Source: Pseudomonas fluorescens (GTDB lineage Bacteria > Pseudomonadota > Gammaproteobacteria > Pseudomonadales > Pseudomonadaceae). From it: DNA of 64,000 bases. Position numbers and translations under genes: made by a program. The notes below the pieces were generated by a model, which did no database searches, was not told the DNA's origin, and was given only the letters and a program-made list of their open reading frames with translations. Shown piece by piece: positions 52,961-62,447 of the stretch; within the stretch, counting starts at the first letter, position 1, and the number at the start of each line of letters is the position of its first letter. The stretch is from NCBI RefSeq assembly GCF_001307275.1, contig NZ_CP012831.1, positions 806,001-870,000 on the forward strand. The letters run 5' to 3'.

Positions 52961-53887
52961 TCAATCGCGATACAGAATCGCCGAGCCCCACGACAGGCCC
53001 ACACCGAAACCACTGATCGCCACGCGCTTCCAGTCAGCATCCAGAACATGCTTTTCCAGCAGCAGCGGAATGCTCGACGACACGGTATTGCCGGTCTCGA
53101 CCATGTCCTTGATGAATTTCTCAGGCTCCCCCTCGAAACGCCTTGCCACGGCATCGACAATCGCCGCACTGCCCTGGTGGATACAGAATGCGTCGATGTC
53201 GCTGGCTTGCAATGAGGATTCGTCCAGCAGTTCGTGCAAATGAGCCGGTACTTTCAGCAAGGCAAAGTTGAACACCTGGCGACCGTTCATGAAAAACACC
53301 CCGTCGCTGACCTTCAGGTGTGGCGCGCCGGAACCGTCGGTGCCGAACTTGGCCTTGCCCAACTGCCAGCTGGCGCCCTCGGCCATCCAGGTAGCCGTAG
53401 CGGCATCGCCGAACAACATGGTGGTGTTGCGGTCTTCAGGGTCGACGATTTTCGAATACGGGTCGGCGGTCACCAGCAACCCATTCTTCAACCCTGCGGC
53501 CTCCATGAAGCCTTTCAGGGCATAAATGCCGTATACATAGCCCGAGCAGCCCAGCGATATATCGAACGCCGCCACATGGGTCGGCAACCCGAGCTTGTCC
53601 TGCACGATGGCGGCCGTGTGCGGCAACCCTTCTTCATCACCGTTCTGGGTGACAACGATCAACGCGTCGATGGATTCGCGCGAAAGCTGCGGATTGTTGG
53701 CGAACAATGCATTCACTGCTTCGACACACAGGTCCGAAGTTTCCTGGTCAGCGTCTTTGCGCGGCAGGAACGCCGAACCGATCTTGCCAAGGATGAACTC
53801 TTCATCCTTCTCGAATTTGGCACCCTGAGCGTAGTTATCCACACCAGCGGTCGGCACATAACTCGCTATGCTTTTTATGCCAATCAT
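52961..53887 (-). CDS. Ketoacyl-ACP synthase III (FabH-like) of the flagellin glycosylation block
   Basis: A 308-aa thiolase-fold enzyme with the KAS III active site: C114 (DISLGCSGYVYG), H237 (AFCIHQGSAAIV) and N267 (ETGNTVSSSIP). FabH normally condenses acetyl-CoA with malonyl-ACP. This divergent copy lies between fliC and the fgt genes, exactly as orf3 of the P. syringae flagellin glycosylation island. There the glycan contains a modified viosamine with a 3-hydroxybutanoyl-type amide, so a role in making or transferring that short acyl group is likely but inferred. Start 53887 (MIGIKSIASY) has GGGAA six bases upstream; ATG 53890 is an alternative. Confidence 0.88.
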   Translation of the reverse strand: MIGIKSIASYVPTAGVDNYAQGAKFEKDEEFILGKIGSAFLPRKDADQETSDLCVEAVNALFANNPQLSRESIDALIVVTQNGDEEGLPHTAAIVQDKLGLPTHVAAFDISLGCSGYVYGIYALKGFMEAAGLKNGLLVTADPYSKIVDPEDRNTTMLFGDAATATWMAEGASWQLGKAKFGTDGSGAPHLKVSDGVFFMNGRQVFNFALLKVPAHLHELLDESSLQASDIDAFCIHQGSAAIVDAVARRFEGEPEKFIKDMVETGNTVSSSIPLLLEKHVLDADWKRVAISGFGVGLSWGSAILYRD

Positions 53888-54217
53888 CATGGCTTCCCGA
53901 TCATGAACTGCGACTAGGTTCACCCCCGAAAGCTCAGGGGCGCGTCAAAAATGGTTGATTTCCAAGGGCGGACGCCTTATCAGGCGAACGAACAGGCCTC
54001 CACTCCGGGGAATACAATACAGTGAAGATGCACTTTATGACCTATGCGTCACGCTGTTTTGTCCTGAAGGGGCATTTTTTCATGACAAACTAAGCCGTGT
54101 CATTTCCCGCGACAGTATTGGGTACTGGACAGAAATCTTGAGGATGGCGGTGCAATTGGGCGAGAGCGCCGGCAGGTTTTACCTGCCAGCGTCGATGGCT
54201 CGCCTCGGAAGGCGGGG
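53888..54217. other. Non-coding, relatively AT-rich spacer between fgt2 and the KAS III gene
   Basis: 330 bp with no convincing gene on either strand; an open plus-strand frame from 53955 has no ribosome site and no recognisable protein. It should contain the KAS III promoter, but no sigma28, sigma54 or clear sigma70 site could be placed. The perfect hairpin ggcaggt-ttt-acctgcc at 54171-54187 follows the fgt2 stop without a U-tract. Confidence 0.6.
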
Positions 54218-57118
54218 TTATGCCAGCAAGTCGGTCCAGGGTACGTTGCGCACCGGCCCCAGGGCGAAACCAGCGCCTTGCAGCGCCAGGTTGGCGTTAT
54301 AGAACCGATCCTGAGCGAACACCCCGGACCACTTCTCACGTAGCGCCGCACACGCCTGTGGCGTACTCGCCAGCACGCCGGACTGGATAACCTGCACATG
54401 CGGCGTCCATACCGTCAGGTAACCGGCCTGGCCGACCCTGAGGCACAGGTCCACATCACCCAAGGCATCGTCGAACAAATCGCTGTCTATACCGTCAGCC
54501 GCTTCGAACAGTTGCTTGGAAATCATCAGGCAGGCAAACGACACCGCCGAACAGTTCTGCTCGACGACCAACCTGTTCATGTAGCCTCTGGCAGCCTTCG
54601 GCTCGCCCACGAATGCCGAGCCGACTTCGCCGTTCAAGCCCAGAATCAGGCCCGCCTGGGTGATACGTCCGTCGCGCTCGACCAGCTTGGCACCGACCAC
54701 GCCGACTTCCGGACGCAAGGCCTGGTTAAGCAGCGATTCGATCCAGTTGACGTTGACCACTTCACCGTCTGCCGCCAGCGTCACCAGATAGTCACCCTTG
54801 GCCTCCTGGCTGGCAGCGTTGATCAATGCGCCCGTCGCCGTGCCTGGTTCGATATCCAACAAGCGAACACGACTTGCCTGGTGCCCCTGCCCCTGGAGCC
54901 AGGTACGCAGCACAGCATTGTCTGCCGCGGCGGCGCAGAGCAATACCTCGTAGCGCTGATATCGCGTGCGCTGCAGGACGCTGAGCAGGCAGCGTTGTCG
55001 GGTCGTCAGGTCACAGGCACCGTGGACAATGATCGACACCATGGGGCGCTCGGCAAAGCGGTAGTCGATTTTATGCGTGCCCGACACGACCGCGCTCACA
55101 TCGGCCTGATAACCGCGAACCGCCAGATGACGCAGCAACGTCTTGCGCTCATCGACGTTGTCTTCCACTGGAGGTGCCTGGCAAATCAGCAGCGGCTCAT
55201 CCAGATGGGCAAGCCCCTCCAGGCCGTCCCGCTCGATAAGACGCAGCAGCAGGTCGAACTCCATCGCGCTCTTGAACTCGCGCGAATAACCGCCGAGTTT
55301 AACCAACGTCTCCCGGCGTACCAGCCAATGACGGGCCATCAACGCCGGAGCGCTTTGCAGCAAGTCAAGGTTGAACCCAGGCCGGAAGACATCGGCCAGA
55401 GTCCCGTCAGGCTGACGCTGGAACTCGTCCATTGCCACGGCCTGGCAGTGCGGCGCGGCCAGCAATTCCACACCCGCGCGGAACAGCCCGCCGGGCGTCA
55501 ATTCATCGCCGGCCTCGGCCATGACCATCCAATCGCAATCGCTCTGGCTGACAACCTGATTGATTTTGTCGATGTAATTGCTTTCGTTGACTTTGACGAA
55601 ATGCAGGACGTTCTGCGGTGTAGTCTCGCTCGGCAGCTCACCAGTGGTGAACACGACAATTTTGAACGCCCGGCAATAGCCATTGATCACGCTGTCGAAG
55701 GTTGCCTGCATCTTGAAGATGTCGGCGTCCAGGTCCAGGATCAAAATTCCAAACGTCGGGCCACCGTTGCGAGCGGCCAGGTACTTGGACACTTTCCGGG
55801 CTTCACTGGCGCTCGGTTCACGCGCCTCGAGCCAGCGCAGCAATTGACCGGAGCGTGTGACGTCGAACAGCCTCGCGGTATTTTCAAACGCCGCCGCCTT
55901 GAGCCGTTGGTCCCAGGCCTGGAGCATTTGCACGTAGCGCTTGTCACCTTTGGCCTGCATGACCTCCAGCAGTTGCTTCACCAGATCCTGGTTGAACGCA
56001 TAGCTCAGGAAAGCCCTCGCCAGCTGTTCATCAAGCGGCTCGGCGCTGGTGTTGCGCTGGGGGCGAGACAGTTCCTTCTGCTTGAGCATGACGGCTTCCA
56101 GCTCTTTCAACTGCACCTGCCCGCTTGGCGCCGCATGCAGCAGGAATTCCAGCGAAGTGAGCACGTCGAAAAAAGCCTGGTTATAGAACGGCATCTCAAC
56201 GTATTGCGTCGGTTCGAAACGACGGACCGGCTCGCCACGCCGCGAATCCCAGATCGACTCGAACAGTTTCCTGGTCTGTGGCACTGAACGCTCGTCCAGT
56301 TTCTTGACGATGGCCTTGGCATAGTCCCGCACCGAGTTATCCGTACCGAACGCACCGGCCAAGGCCGTGGCAAAACGCTCCTGCTCAGCGACCGCACGCA
56401 AGTCCACGGAGCCTGGCGCCGTGGCAACCAGATTCTGTGGCTTCGCCACGCGGCTACGTTCATGCAGGCCATAAGGGATGTCCAGCAAGCGAACCCTGGC
56501 ATCCGCCACCACCCCATAGCAATGGCCAGCCTCCTGCAACCGCGAATCAAAACCGGCAGGCAACGCAGCGTAACTGCGCCGCAGGGTTTCAGTGCGCGTG
56601 AGGGCATTCACCAGGGACGGGCAATCCTCGGCAAACACGGCCAGCCGGGCTTCGGCCGATGGGCCGGAATAATCCTCACAGCCCTTGTGATCGAGCAAGT
56701 AATAGTCGACACGATCGGCATGGGCCTCGAACGCCAGGCTGTAGCCTTGACAGGCGCTGTATTCAACGTGCGCTTCCAGGAAACTCAACGCTTGTTCAAG
56801 CGCCTGGGGCAACAGAAAACTCTCGGCATCGGCCATCGCCAGATAAGGCGTGGCGACGCGCTCGACAGCCTGGCGAACCTTATCGCCGAAACCAATGGCC
56901 GTGGGCGCGTGCAGGTATTGCACACCGGGGAACGCTGCCTTGATATCAGCGTCGACCAGGCTCGACGAGTCGATCACCAGTACGGCGAACGAACTGTCGC
57001 GGTAATGGCGCAACGCCCGCCGCAGGGCAGTCGACTGGTCGTGAGCGAGCAGCACCAGGGTAAACCGTTCATTCAACGGCGCAGTCGATCCTGTTGGGAC
57101 ATTGCTTTGCATATTCAT
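54218..57118 (-). CDS. fgt2: Flagellin glycosyltransferase Fgt2-like, three GT-A-type modules
   Basis: A 966-aa cytoplasmic protein without membrane helices. Three glycosyltransferase-2-like modules can be seen: residues ~15-250 (RFTLVLLAHDQSTALRRALR), ~465-690 (FGILILDLDADIFKMQATFD; EAGDELTPGG) and ~700-930 (RPMVSIIVHGACDL; then DDALGDVDLCLRVGQAGY). The last two are clearly paralogous to modules of the neighbouring Fgt1. It corresponds to orf2/fgt2 of the P. syringae island, which adds sugars to flagellin. It follows fgt1 by 58 bp. Confidence 0.85.
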   Translation of the reverse strand: MNMQSNVPTGSTAPLNERFTLVLLAHDQSTALRRALRHYRDSSFAVLVIDSSSLVDADIKAAFPGVQYLHAPTAIGFGDKVRQAVERVATPYLAMADAESFLLPQALEQALSFLEAHVEYSACQGYSLAFEAHADRVDYYLLDHKGCEDYSGPSAEARLAVFAEDCPSLVNALTRTETLRRSYAALPAGFDSRLQEAGHCYGVVADARVRLLDIPYGLHERSRVAKPQNLVATAPGSVDLRAVAEQERFATALAGAFGTDNSVRDYAKAIVKKLDERSVPQTRKLFESIWDSRRGEPVRRFEPTQYVEMPFYNQAFFDVLTSLEFLLHAAPSGQVQLKELEAVMLKQKELSRPQRNTSAEPLDEQLARAFLSYAFNQDLVKQLLEVMQAKGDKRYVQMLQAWDQRLKAAAFENTARLFDVTRSGQLLRWLEAREPSASEARKVSKYLAARNGGPTFGILILDLDADIFKMQATFDSVINGYCRAFKIVVFTTGELPSETTPQNVLHFVKVNESNYIDKINQVVSQSDCDWMVMAEAGDELTPGGLFRAGVELLAAPHCQAVAMDEFQRQPDGTLADVFRPGFNLDLLQSAPALMARHWLVRRETLVKLGGYSREFKSAMEFDLLLRLIERDGLEGLAHLDEPLLICQAPPVEDNVDERKTLLRHLAVRGYQADVSAVVSGTHKIDYRFAERPMVSIIVHGACDLTTRQRCLLSVLQRTRYQRYEVLLCAAAADNAVLRTWLQGQGHQASRVRLLDIEPGTATGALINAASQEAKGDYLVTLAADGEVVNVNWIESLLNQALRPEVGVVGAKLVERDGRITQAGLILGLNGEVGSAFVGEPKAARGYMNRLVVEQNCSAVSFACLMISKQLFEAADGIDSDLFDDALGDVDLCLRVGQAGYLTVWTPHVQVIQSGVLASTPQACAALREKWSGVFAQDRFYNANLALQGAGFALGPVRNVPWTDLLA

Positions 57119-57176
57119 TCCTTAACAAGTGGGGTGACCGCATCAGCGACACCGGGAGTTTCGTGAGTTGAAACTC

Positions 57177-60100
57177 TCAATCCGGTAGCCAACCATTGGC
57201 CCAGTACTGCAGGTTATCGCCGCGCAAGATAAAGTCGCGCAGCACCACTTCACGTAATTCGTCGCCCATCCGGTAGCTGGCAATCGGATCCGCCAGGTGC
57301 ATACGGATTGCCTCCAGCCATTCGTCGGTGCTGTTGGTGAGGACCCGGGTACAAGGCAGGTGCCCCCGGTAAGCCTCGGTATCCGAACAAATGACCGGAT
57401 AGCCGCACGCACCGTATTCCAGCAGGCGAAGGTTGCTCTTGCAGTCGTTGAAGATATGGAACTCCAACGGCGCCAAGGCCAGGTCGAGGTTCAGGCTGGC
57501 CAGCTTCGCCGGATAAGCCGCCAGGCTCACGCCCGGATGAAACTCATGGATATAAGGCTTGAGCAAATCGGGGCACATGCCAAAGAACACCCATTCGACT
57601 TCGTCGGCCAATTCCCGAACGACATCGGCAATCAGCTCCAGGTCGCCACGGTGGCTGGTGCCGCCGCCCCAGCCGATACGCGGCTTGCTGGAGGTTGCAC
57701 GCTGGCTTCTGAGCTGGTTCCACAGGCCGGCTGCCAGCATGTTCGGTACCACGCGGATATCGTGATGCATGCTCGACAAAGCATCCGCCAACGGATGAGT
57801 GGACACTACCACCCGATCACACAGGCCGATCCCCTGGCGTAGCAAGTCCTCGAGATTGTCCGGCATATTGCGGCGGTGTTCGTTTTTTTCCGGGACCCTG
57901 GCGATGTAGTCATCCAATTCGTAGATGCGCATGGCGTTGGAGTAAGTCTTGACTTGAGTGATGTCCTTGAACTTACCCACGTTGTAGCGACCCTGAAGGA
58001 TGATCACATCCGGTGACTGGCGCTCGATGTCGATGATCGAGGGCGTATCGTAGGCAACACGCCCCACGACTCGCCCAGCCGCTTCCAGTTCGAATAACGG
58101 TTGGCTGACGCGGTAATGCCCCACCGCCGAGGTATTGACCGCCAGCCCCAGGATCGAAGGGACGTTGCGGGTGATCAATGGATTCCAGCCGGTGCGTGGT
58201 CCGGGCTCGAGGCAGAAGCTTTTGCCGATCAGGGTCAGGTTACGGTTGTAGGCAGGATCGTTGGCAATCCTGGGCAACCAGCGCTGATAGAACGCCTCTT
58301 GTTCGAGCTCCAGCCGCTGCTTCCACGAAGGATCGCGACTGGCTTCCACGCCGGACACCAGCACGACATCACTGTAAGGCGTGGTGACGATCAGGTAGCC
58401 GTTTTTTCCGACCTGCTGGCATAACTCCAGAGCGTTGATGCGCTGTGTTGTGATCGACTCATCGAACCCACCGGCCTCCTCCAGAACCTGCTTGCGCACC
58501 AACAGGCAGTGATCGCCGACAGCGCTCCAGTTCTGTACCGTCTGCAAGCGTTGCATATAGCCGCCAGACGCGACCGATTCGTTGACGAAGGCCCTGCCCG
58601 CCAACCCACCCAGCCCCATGATCATGCCGGCGTCGATGACCCGGCCTTGCTGGTTGAGTGTGCGAGGCCCCACGATACCGACCTCGGGACGTTGTCCATG
58701 ATTGAGCAACTCATCCAGCCAGGCGGCTTCCAGCACGATGCAATTGGGGTTGAGCAACAACAGGTATTCACCGCGGGCATGCTGCGCGGCGAAGTTGCGG
58801 ATCACTGCTTCGCTGCTGCTTTGCGGGTGCAGGAATATTCGCAACTTTTCACTGCCCAGCTCGGCCATGGCCCGCAGCCAATGCTGCAGCTCGGCGTTTT
58901 CACTGGCGTTATCGACAATGATGATTTCGTAATGCGGGTACGCAGTCGTGCTGATCAGGCTGTTGACGCAACGCTCCAGCGCGCCCAGGTCATCCTTGAC
59001 GCTGATGACGATCGACACCAGGGGGCGCTCGGCGAACAGGTATTCGATGCGCGGGACCAACGCCAGTAGCGGTCCTGGGTGAAGCCGGTAAGGCACGCCG
59101 ATACGCTGTAGATGAGCTTCGATCAGCCGGACGTTTTGCTCGATGACTTCCGGCAACGACAGCCATTGGGCAAACGAAAACGTCGACTCGACCTGGACTT
59201 CAGGAATGTGGCCAATGACCTGTGGCCCGTCCGTTTCCACCAGCCGCCAGATCAAGTCATGGGGTGCCAGCTCGCCCAGGCTCGAATCGAATCCACCCGA
59301 GGCCACAAATCGGGCACGCTCGAAAGCCAGTGTCCGACCAACATAGGGATAAGCGCGCATCAGGTCGAGATTGAAGTCGGGTTTGAAGATCGGCTCCACC
59401 GACTTCTCATCCACCAGCGCACCTTCATCGCTGTAGAGACAGGCAGCAGCCGGCGAGCTGACAATCCGATCGGCCATGATCAGCAGCGCAGACTCCGTCA
59501 AGCGATCGCCGGCACGCAGCAGGTAGAACCAGTCGGCGCCGTCCAGTTGAGGCAACAGCCCATTGAGCTGCTGCGCCCAGTCCGCTTGCAGGCCAAGGCG
59601 CAGGACATGGTTGTCCACGGCCTGGCGCCCATTGGACAGCAACAGCACCGATTCGCAGGCATAGGCTTGGGCAGCGATACTCTGCAGGGTAATACCCAGC
59701 GCATAAGGATCATCTTGCTCATCGATGATGACGGGAACGATCATCGGTCGATAGGCCCAGCGGGCAATCTGCCGGGACAAGACTTGCTTGCGCAATGGAC
59801 TGAAACGTCGACATGTCAGCCACTGCGCATAGAGGTCTGCGTAGCTTTCGATGTCCGTGCCGACTTGCGAGCCGATGACGCCCTGGCGAGTCGCAATGAC
59901 TGAATAGACGTTGATTTCTTCCCACTCGGGCGCCCCTGGCTCCTTGGGCTGTCCCAGCGACTGGTAACGCACCCAGCCACTGGCTGGCGCCGGCTCGCCA
60001 CTGCGCTGAGCCAGCATTTCCTTGAGCCAGGTCAGCTCTACCGTGGCAGCCTCAACCATCTTGTGCTGACGCTCGAGGCGCTCGGGGTGCAACCGCTGGC

Positions 60101-60764
60101 CGCTTCCCTCGGCATAAAGCTGGACCAGATTGCCCCGGCGCAACAGGCAGATGAACAAGGCAAAATCGAGGACAGCCTCGAAGCCTTCGCCGGGCCGCGC
60201 CAACGCTGGCAGCAGGGCGTCGACATCTGTGCGACGCATCAATGCGCCACTCAAACCACCGAGAATATTACGGGTGGTCTTTTCAAAATACGCCAGCATG
60301 TCGTTGCCGTTGAACAACGCATCGAACTGCGTGATGCCCGTATTTTCAACGCGGACCGGCAAGGCATAGTTGTCGGCATCGATTAAATGATGCTTGTTGA
60401 TCACCAGCGATACTTGAGGATGCTCCTGCAAGATGGCCGCCTGTTGGCTGACGCAGAACGCCAGCAACTGGTCGTCATCGCACAGGAACTTGATGAACTC
60501 GCCCCGGGACTCTTCAAGACAGCGCAACAGATTCTGCTGGAACCCCAGCCGGGTCGGGTTGCGCAGGTAACGCACCGTAACTGTGGAGCCCATGCCCACT
60601 TCCTGGACAATCTGCTCGATTGCATCGGTGCGGCAGTCGTCGCAGATGACAATCTCCAGGTTCTCGTAGGTCTGCTCGAGCGCGCTTTGCAAGGCGAGGC
60701 GGAAAAAGCGTGGGTGGTACGCGGGGATGGCAATGCTGACAAGAGGAGCTGATTTCACACGCAT
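57177..60764 (-). CDS. fgt1: Flagellin glycosyltransferase Fgt1-like, four glycosyltransferase modules
   Basis: A 1195-aa cytoplasmic protein. An N-terminal GT2 module (about 5-220; PLVSIAIPAYHP, EIVICDD) is followed by two GT2-like modules (about 335-570 and 572-810; RPLVSIVISVKDD, YEIIIVDNAS) and a C-terminal GT-B/GT4-type module (about 905-1195; IGWGGGTSHRGDLELI, SNLRLLEYGACGYPVICSD). In P. syringae fgt1 is essential for flagellin glycosylation, initiating rhamnose attachment. ATG 60764 (MRVKSAPLVS) is chosen; an in-frame TTG three codons earlier is less likely. It lies between flgL and fgt2. Confidence 0.85.
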   Translation of the reverse strand: MRVKSAPLVSIAIPAYHPRFFRLALQSALEQTYENLEIVICDDCRTDAIEQIVQEVGMGSTVTVRYLRNPTRLGFQQNLLRCLEESRGEFIKFLCDDDQLLAFCVSQQAAILQEHPQVSLVINKHHLIDADNYALPVRVENTGITQFDALFNGNDMLAYFEKTTRNILGGLSGALMRRTDVDALLPALARPGEGFEAVLDFALFICLLRRGNLVQLYAEGSGQRLHPERLERQHKMVEAATVELTWLKEMLAQRSGEPAPASGWVRYQSLGQPKEPGAPEWEEINVYSVIATRQGVIGSQVGTDIESYADLYAQWLTCRRFSPLRKQVLSRQIARWAYRPMIVPVIIDEQDDPYALGITLQSIAAQAYACESVLLLSNGRQAVDNHVLRLGLQADWAQQLNGLLPQLDGADWFYLLRAGDRLTESALLIMADRIVSSPAAACLYSDEGALVDEKSVEPIFKPDFNLDLMRAYPYVGRTLAFERARFVASGGFDSSLGELAPHDLIWRLVETDGPQVIGHIPEVQVESTFSFAQWLSLPEVIEQNVRLIEAHLQRIGVPYRLHPGPLLALVPRIEYLFAERPLVSIVISVKDDLGALERCVNSLISTTAYPHYEIIIVDNASENAELQHWLRAMAELGSEKLRIFLHPQSSSEAVIRNFAAQHARGEYLLLLNPNCIVLEAAWLDELLNHGQRPEVGIVGPRTLNQQGRVIDAGMIMGLGGLAGRAFVNESVASGGYMQRLQTVQNWSAVGDHCLLVRKQVLEEAGGFDESITTQRINALELCQQVGKNGYLIVTTPYSDVVLVSGVEASRDPSWKQRLELEQEAFYQRWLPRIANDPAYNRNLTLIGKSFCLEPGPRTGWNPLITRNVPSILGLAVNTSAVGHYRVSQPLFELEAAGRVVGRVAYDTPSIIDIERQSPDVIILQGRYNVGKFKDITQVKTYSNAMRIYELDDYIARVPEKNEHRRNMPDNLEDLLRQGIGLCDRVVVSTHPLADALSSMHHDIRVVPNMLAAGLWNQLRSQRATSSKPRIGWGGGTSHRGDLELIADVVRELADEVEWVFFGMCPDLLKPYIHEFHPGVSLAAYPAKLASLNLDLALAPLEFHIFNDCKSNLRLLEYGACGYPVICSDTEAYRGHLPCTRVLTNSTDEWLEAIRMHLADPIASYRMGDELREVVLRDFILRGDNLQYWANGWLPD

Positions 60765-60833
60765 GGCTCTCAACCGTTGGGCGTCAACTCAGGCGAGAGC
60801 AGGACGTCCTGAATCGTATAGAGGAACGGGTCA

Positions 60834-60859
60834 GGGACCGCTTATAGCGTCACGGTCCC
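60834..60859. other. Hairpin between flgL and fgt1
   Basis: The perfect 7-bp stem gggaccg / cggtccc has a 12-base loop that itself contains cgctataagcg-type complementarity. It starts 9 bp after the flgL stop. There is no U-tract, so termination is uncertain. Confidence 0.4.
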
Positions 60860-60868
60860 TGCCCTGGA

Positions 60869-62434
60869 TCAGATTTTGTTGAACAATCCCAATTGCGTGA
60901 TTTTGCTGAACGCCAACTGCGACGCCTGCAGCATCGTCTGCTGCAAGGTCAAGCGCGTCATCACTTCGGCCGGGTCGGAATCACGAATCGCCGACTGGGT
61001 CTGCGAGTTGGCGAGGACAAAGCTCTGATTGGTATCGCTCTGGGTATCGAGCGACTGGCCACGACCACCGACCGAACTCAATGCACTGGTCAACTGGTCA
61101 GTGCCGCTGGCCAGGTTACCGATCGCCGAAGCCAGTGACGCGTTCAGTTTCTGGATGGCGATGTTGTCGCCATCGGCCGGCGTGCTCAAAGCAGTCCGCA
61201 ACTGGTTCACGGTGTCCAGGATGTTCTGCGTCTCGTGGGTATTGACCGCGATGCTGAACTGATCGTTGGCGGCCGGGGCACCATTGAGGGTGAAACTCAC
61301 GCCGGAAGCGGTGGCGACGTTGCCCGCCAGGGTACCGCTGGACACCGGTTTGCTGTCAGCGGTCAGTGGCGCGGCGTACAGGTCGAAATCCGTGGCGCTG
61401 GTGAACTTCAGCACCGCCGCCCCCGTCGGAAAGCTGGCGTGGTAGGCCGTCGGATCAGTGATTGCGCTACCGGTGATCTGGGTCGCGGTGCTGTTGCCCG
61501 GGCTGCGGGCCGGGGTGAACGAATCGGGTTTGGCAGCCAGGGTGAAGGTATGGCCGGGCAAGACCGTGCCTGCAACATCGCCTGCTTGAAGGTTGACGTT
61601 CAAGGTCAAGTCGACACCGCGAAAGCTCACCGTCTGCCCGATCTGGTTACTAGGCTCGATGACCCCGCCCTTGCTGGCTTCGGCGGTCACATCGTTGCCA
61701 CCCGAGTCGGTGATTTTCAATTGGGTGCCGCTGACGAACTCCACTGTGTACGGCTCGCCACTGCGGAACTGGCTGTTGTAGGTCACGCTGGACGACACTT
61801 GGCCGTTGGTCAGTACCACACGACCATCATCCACCGCCGGCGCAGTCATGGTGACTTGGGTGCGACTGGTGTTGACAGCCTGTTGGAACACTTCCCAGCC
61901 GGTGCTGTTGGTGGCCATCGACATGGTGTCGCCAATCGGCAGATCCAGGGTCACCTGGTCGCCGTTGTAGCTGTAGGTGCCATCGCCGTTGCGGGTGAAC
62001 GGTACGACATCGCCCTTGGAACCGGAGAAGATGTATTTGCCGTTTTCATCCTTGGTGTTCATCAGGCTCAGCAACTGATCTTCGATCGACCCCAATTCCG
62101 AGGCAACCGCTTTACGGTCCGCGTCGGTGTAGGCGGCGTTACCGGCACTGACGGCCAATTCCTTGGCGCGCTGCAGCACGTTGCCGATGCTGGTCATGAC
62201 CGCTTCGGTCGTGCCCAGGGTCGCCTTGATGGTGGTGACGTTGGTTTCGTATTGGGAAAGCATCGAAGCCTGGTTGCCCAGTTGCAGCAAGCGCGAGGCG
62301 CCCACCGGATCGTCCGCGGCGGTGTTCACGCGCACCAGGCTGCTGGCTTCCTCGCTGGTCTTGACCACCTTGGCGAAGTTTTTCTGGTAGTTCGCAGCCG
62401 TGCTTTCGTAGAACTGAGAGGTAGAAATGCGCAT
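60869..62434 (-). CDS. flgL: Hook-filament junction protein FlgL (HAP3)
   Basis: A 521-aa protein with flagellin-like N-terminal (MRISTSQFYESTAANYQKNF; TAADDPVGASRLLQLGNQA) and C-terminal (VMTRLTLQQTMLQASQLAFSKITQLGLFNKI) helical domains. The large central insert (about 145-400) is Thr/Ser/Gly-rich. The insert makes it much longer than the ~317-aa enteric FlgL. It links the hook to the filament with FlgK. It starts 13 bp after flgK. Confidence 0.95.
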   Translation of the reverse strand: MRISTSQFYESTAANYQKNFAKVVKTSEEASSLVRVNTAADDPVGASRLLQLGNQASMLSQYETNVTTIKATLGTTEAVMTSIGNVLQRAKELAVSAGNAAYTDADRKAVASELGSIEDQLLSLMNTKDENGKYIFSGSKGDVVPFTRNGDGTYSYNGDQVTLDLPIGDTMSMATNSTGWEVFQQAVNTSRTQVTMTAPAVDDGRVVLTNGQVSSSVTYNSQFRSGEPYTVEFVSGTQLKITDSGGNDVTAEASKGGVIEPSNQIGQTVSFRGVDLTLNVNLQAGDVAGTVLPGHTFTLAAKPDSFTPARSPGNSTATQITGSAITDPTAYHASFPTGAAVLKFTSATDFDLYAAPLTADSKPVSSGTLAGNVATASGVSFTLNGAPAANDQFSIAVNTHETQNILDTVNQLRTALSTPADGDNIAIQKLNASLASAIGNLASGTDQLTSALSSVGGRGQSLDTQSDTNQSFVLANSQTQSAIRDSDPAEVMTRLTLQQTMLQASQLAFSKITQLGLFNKI

Positions 62435-62447
62435 GGGCTACGGCTCC

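Noticed and set aside
53955..54302. 115-codon plus-strand frame between the KAS III gene and fgt2
   Set aside because: No ribosome site, it overlaps the fgt2 end, and the protein has no recognisable feature.
54398..56287. 629-codon plus-strand open frame opposite fgt2
   Set aside because: It is a complement-strand shadow of the glycosyltransferase, with low-complexity His/Gln/Arg composition.
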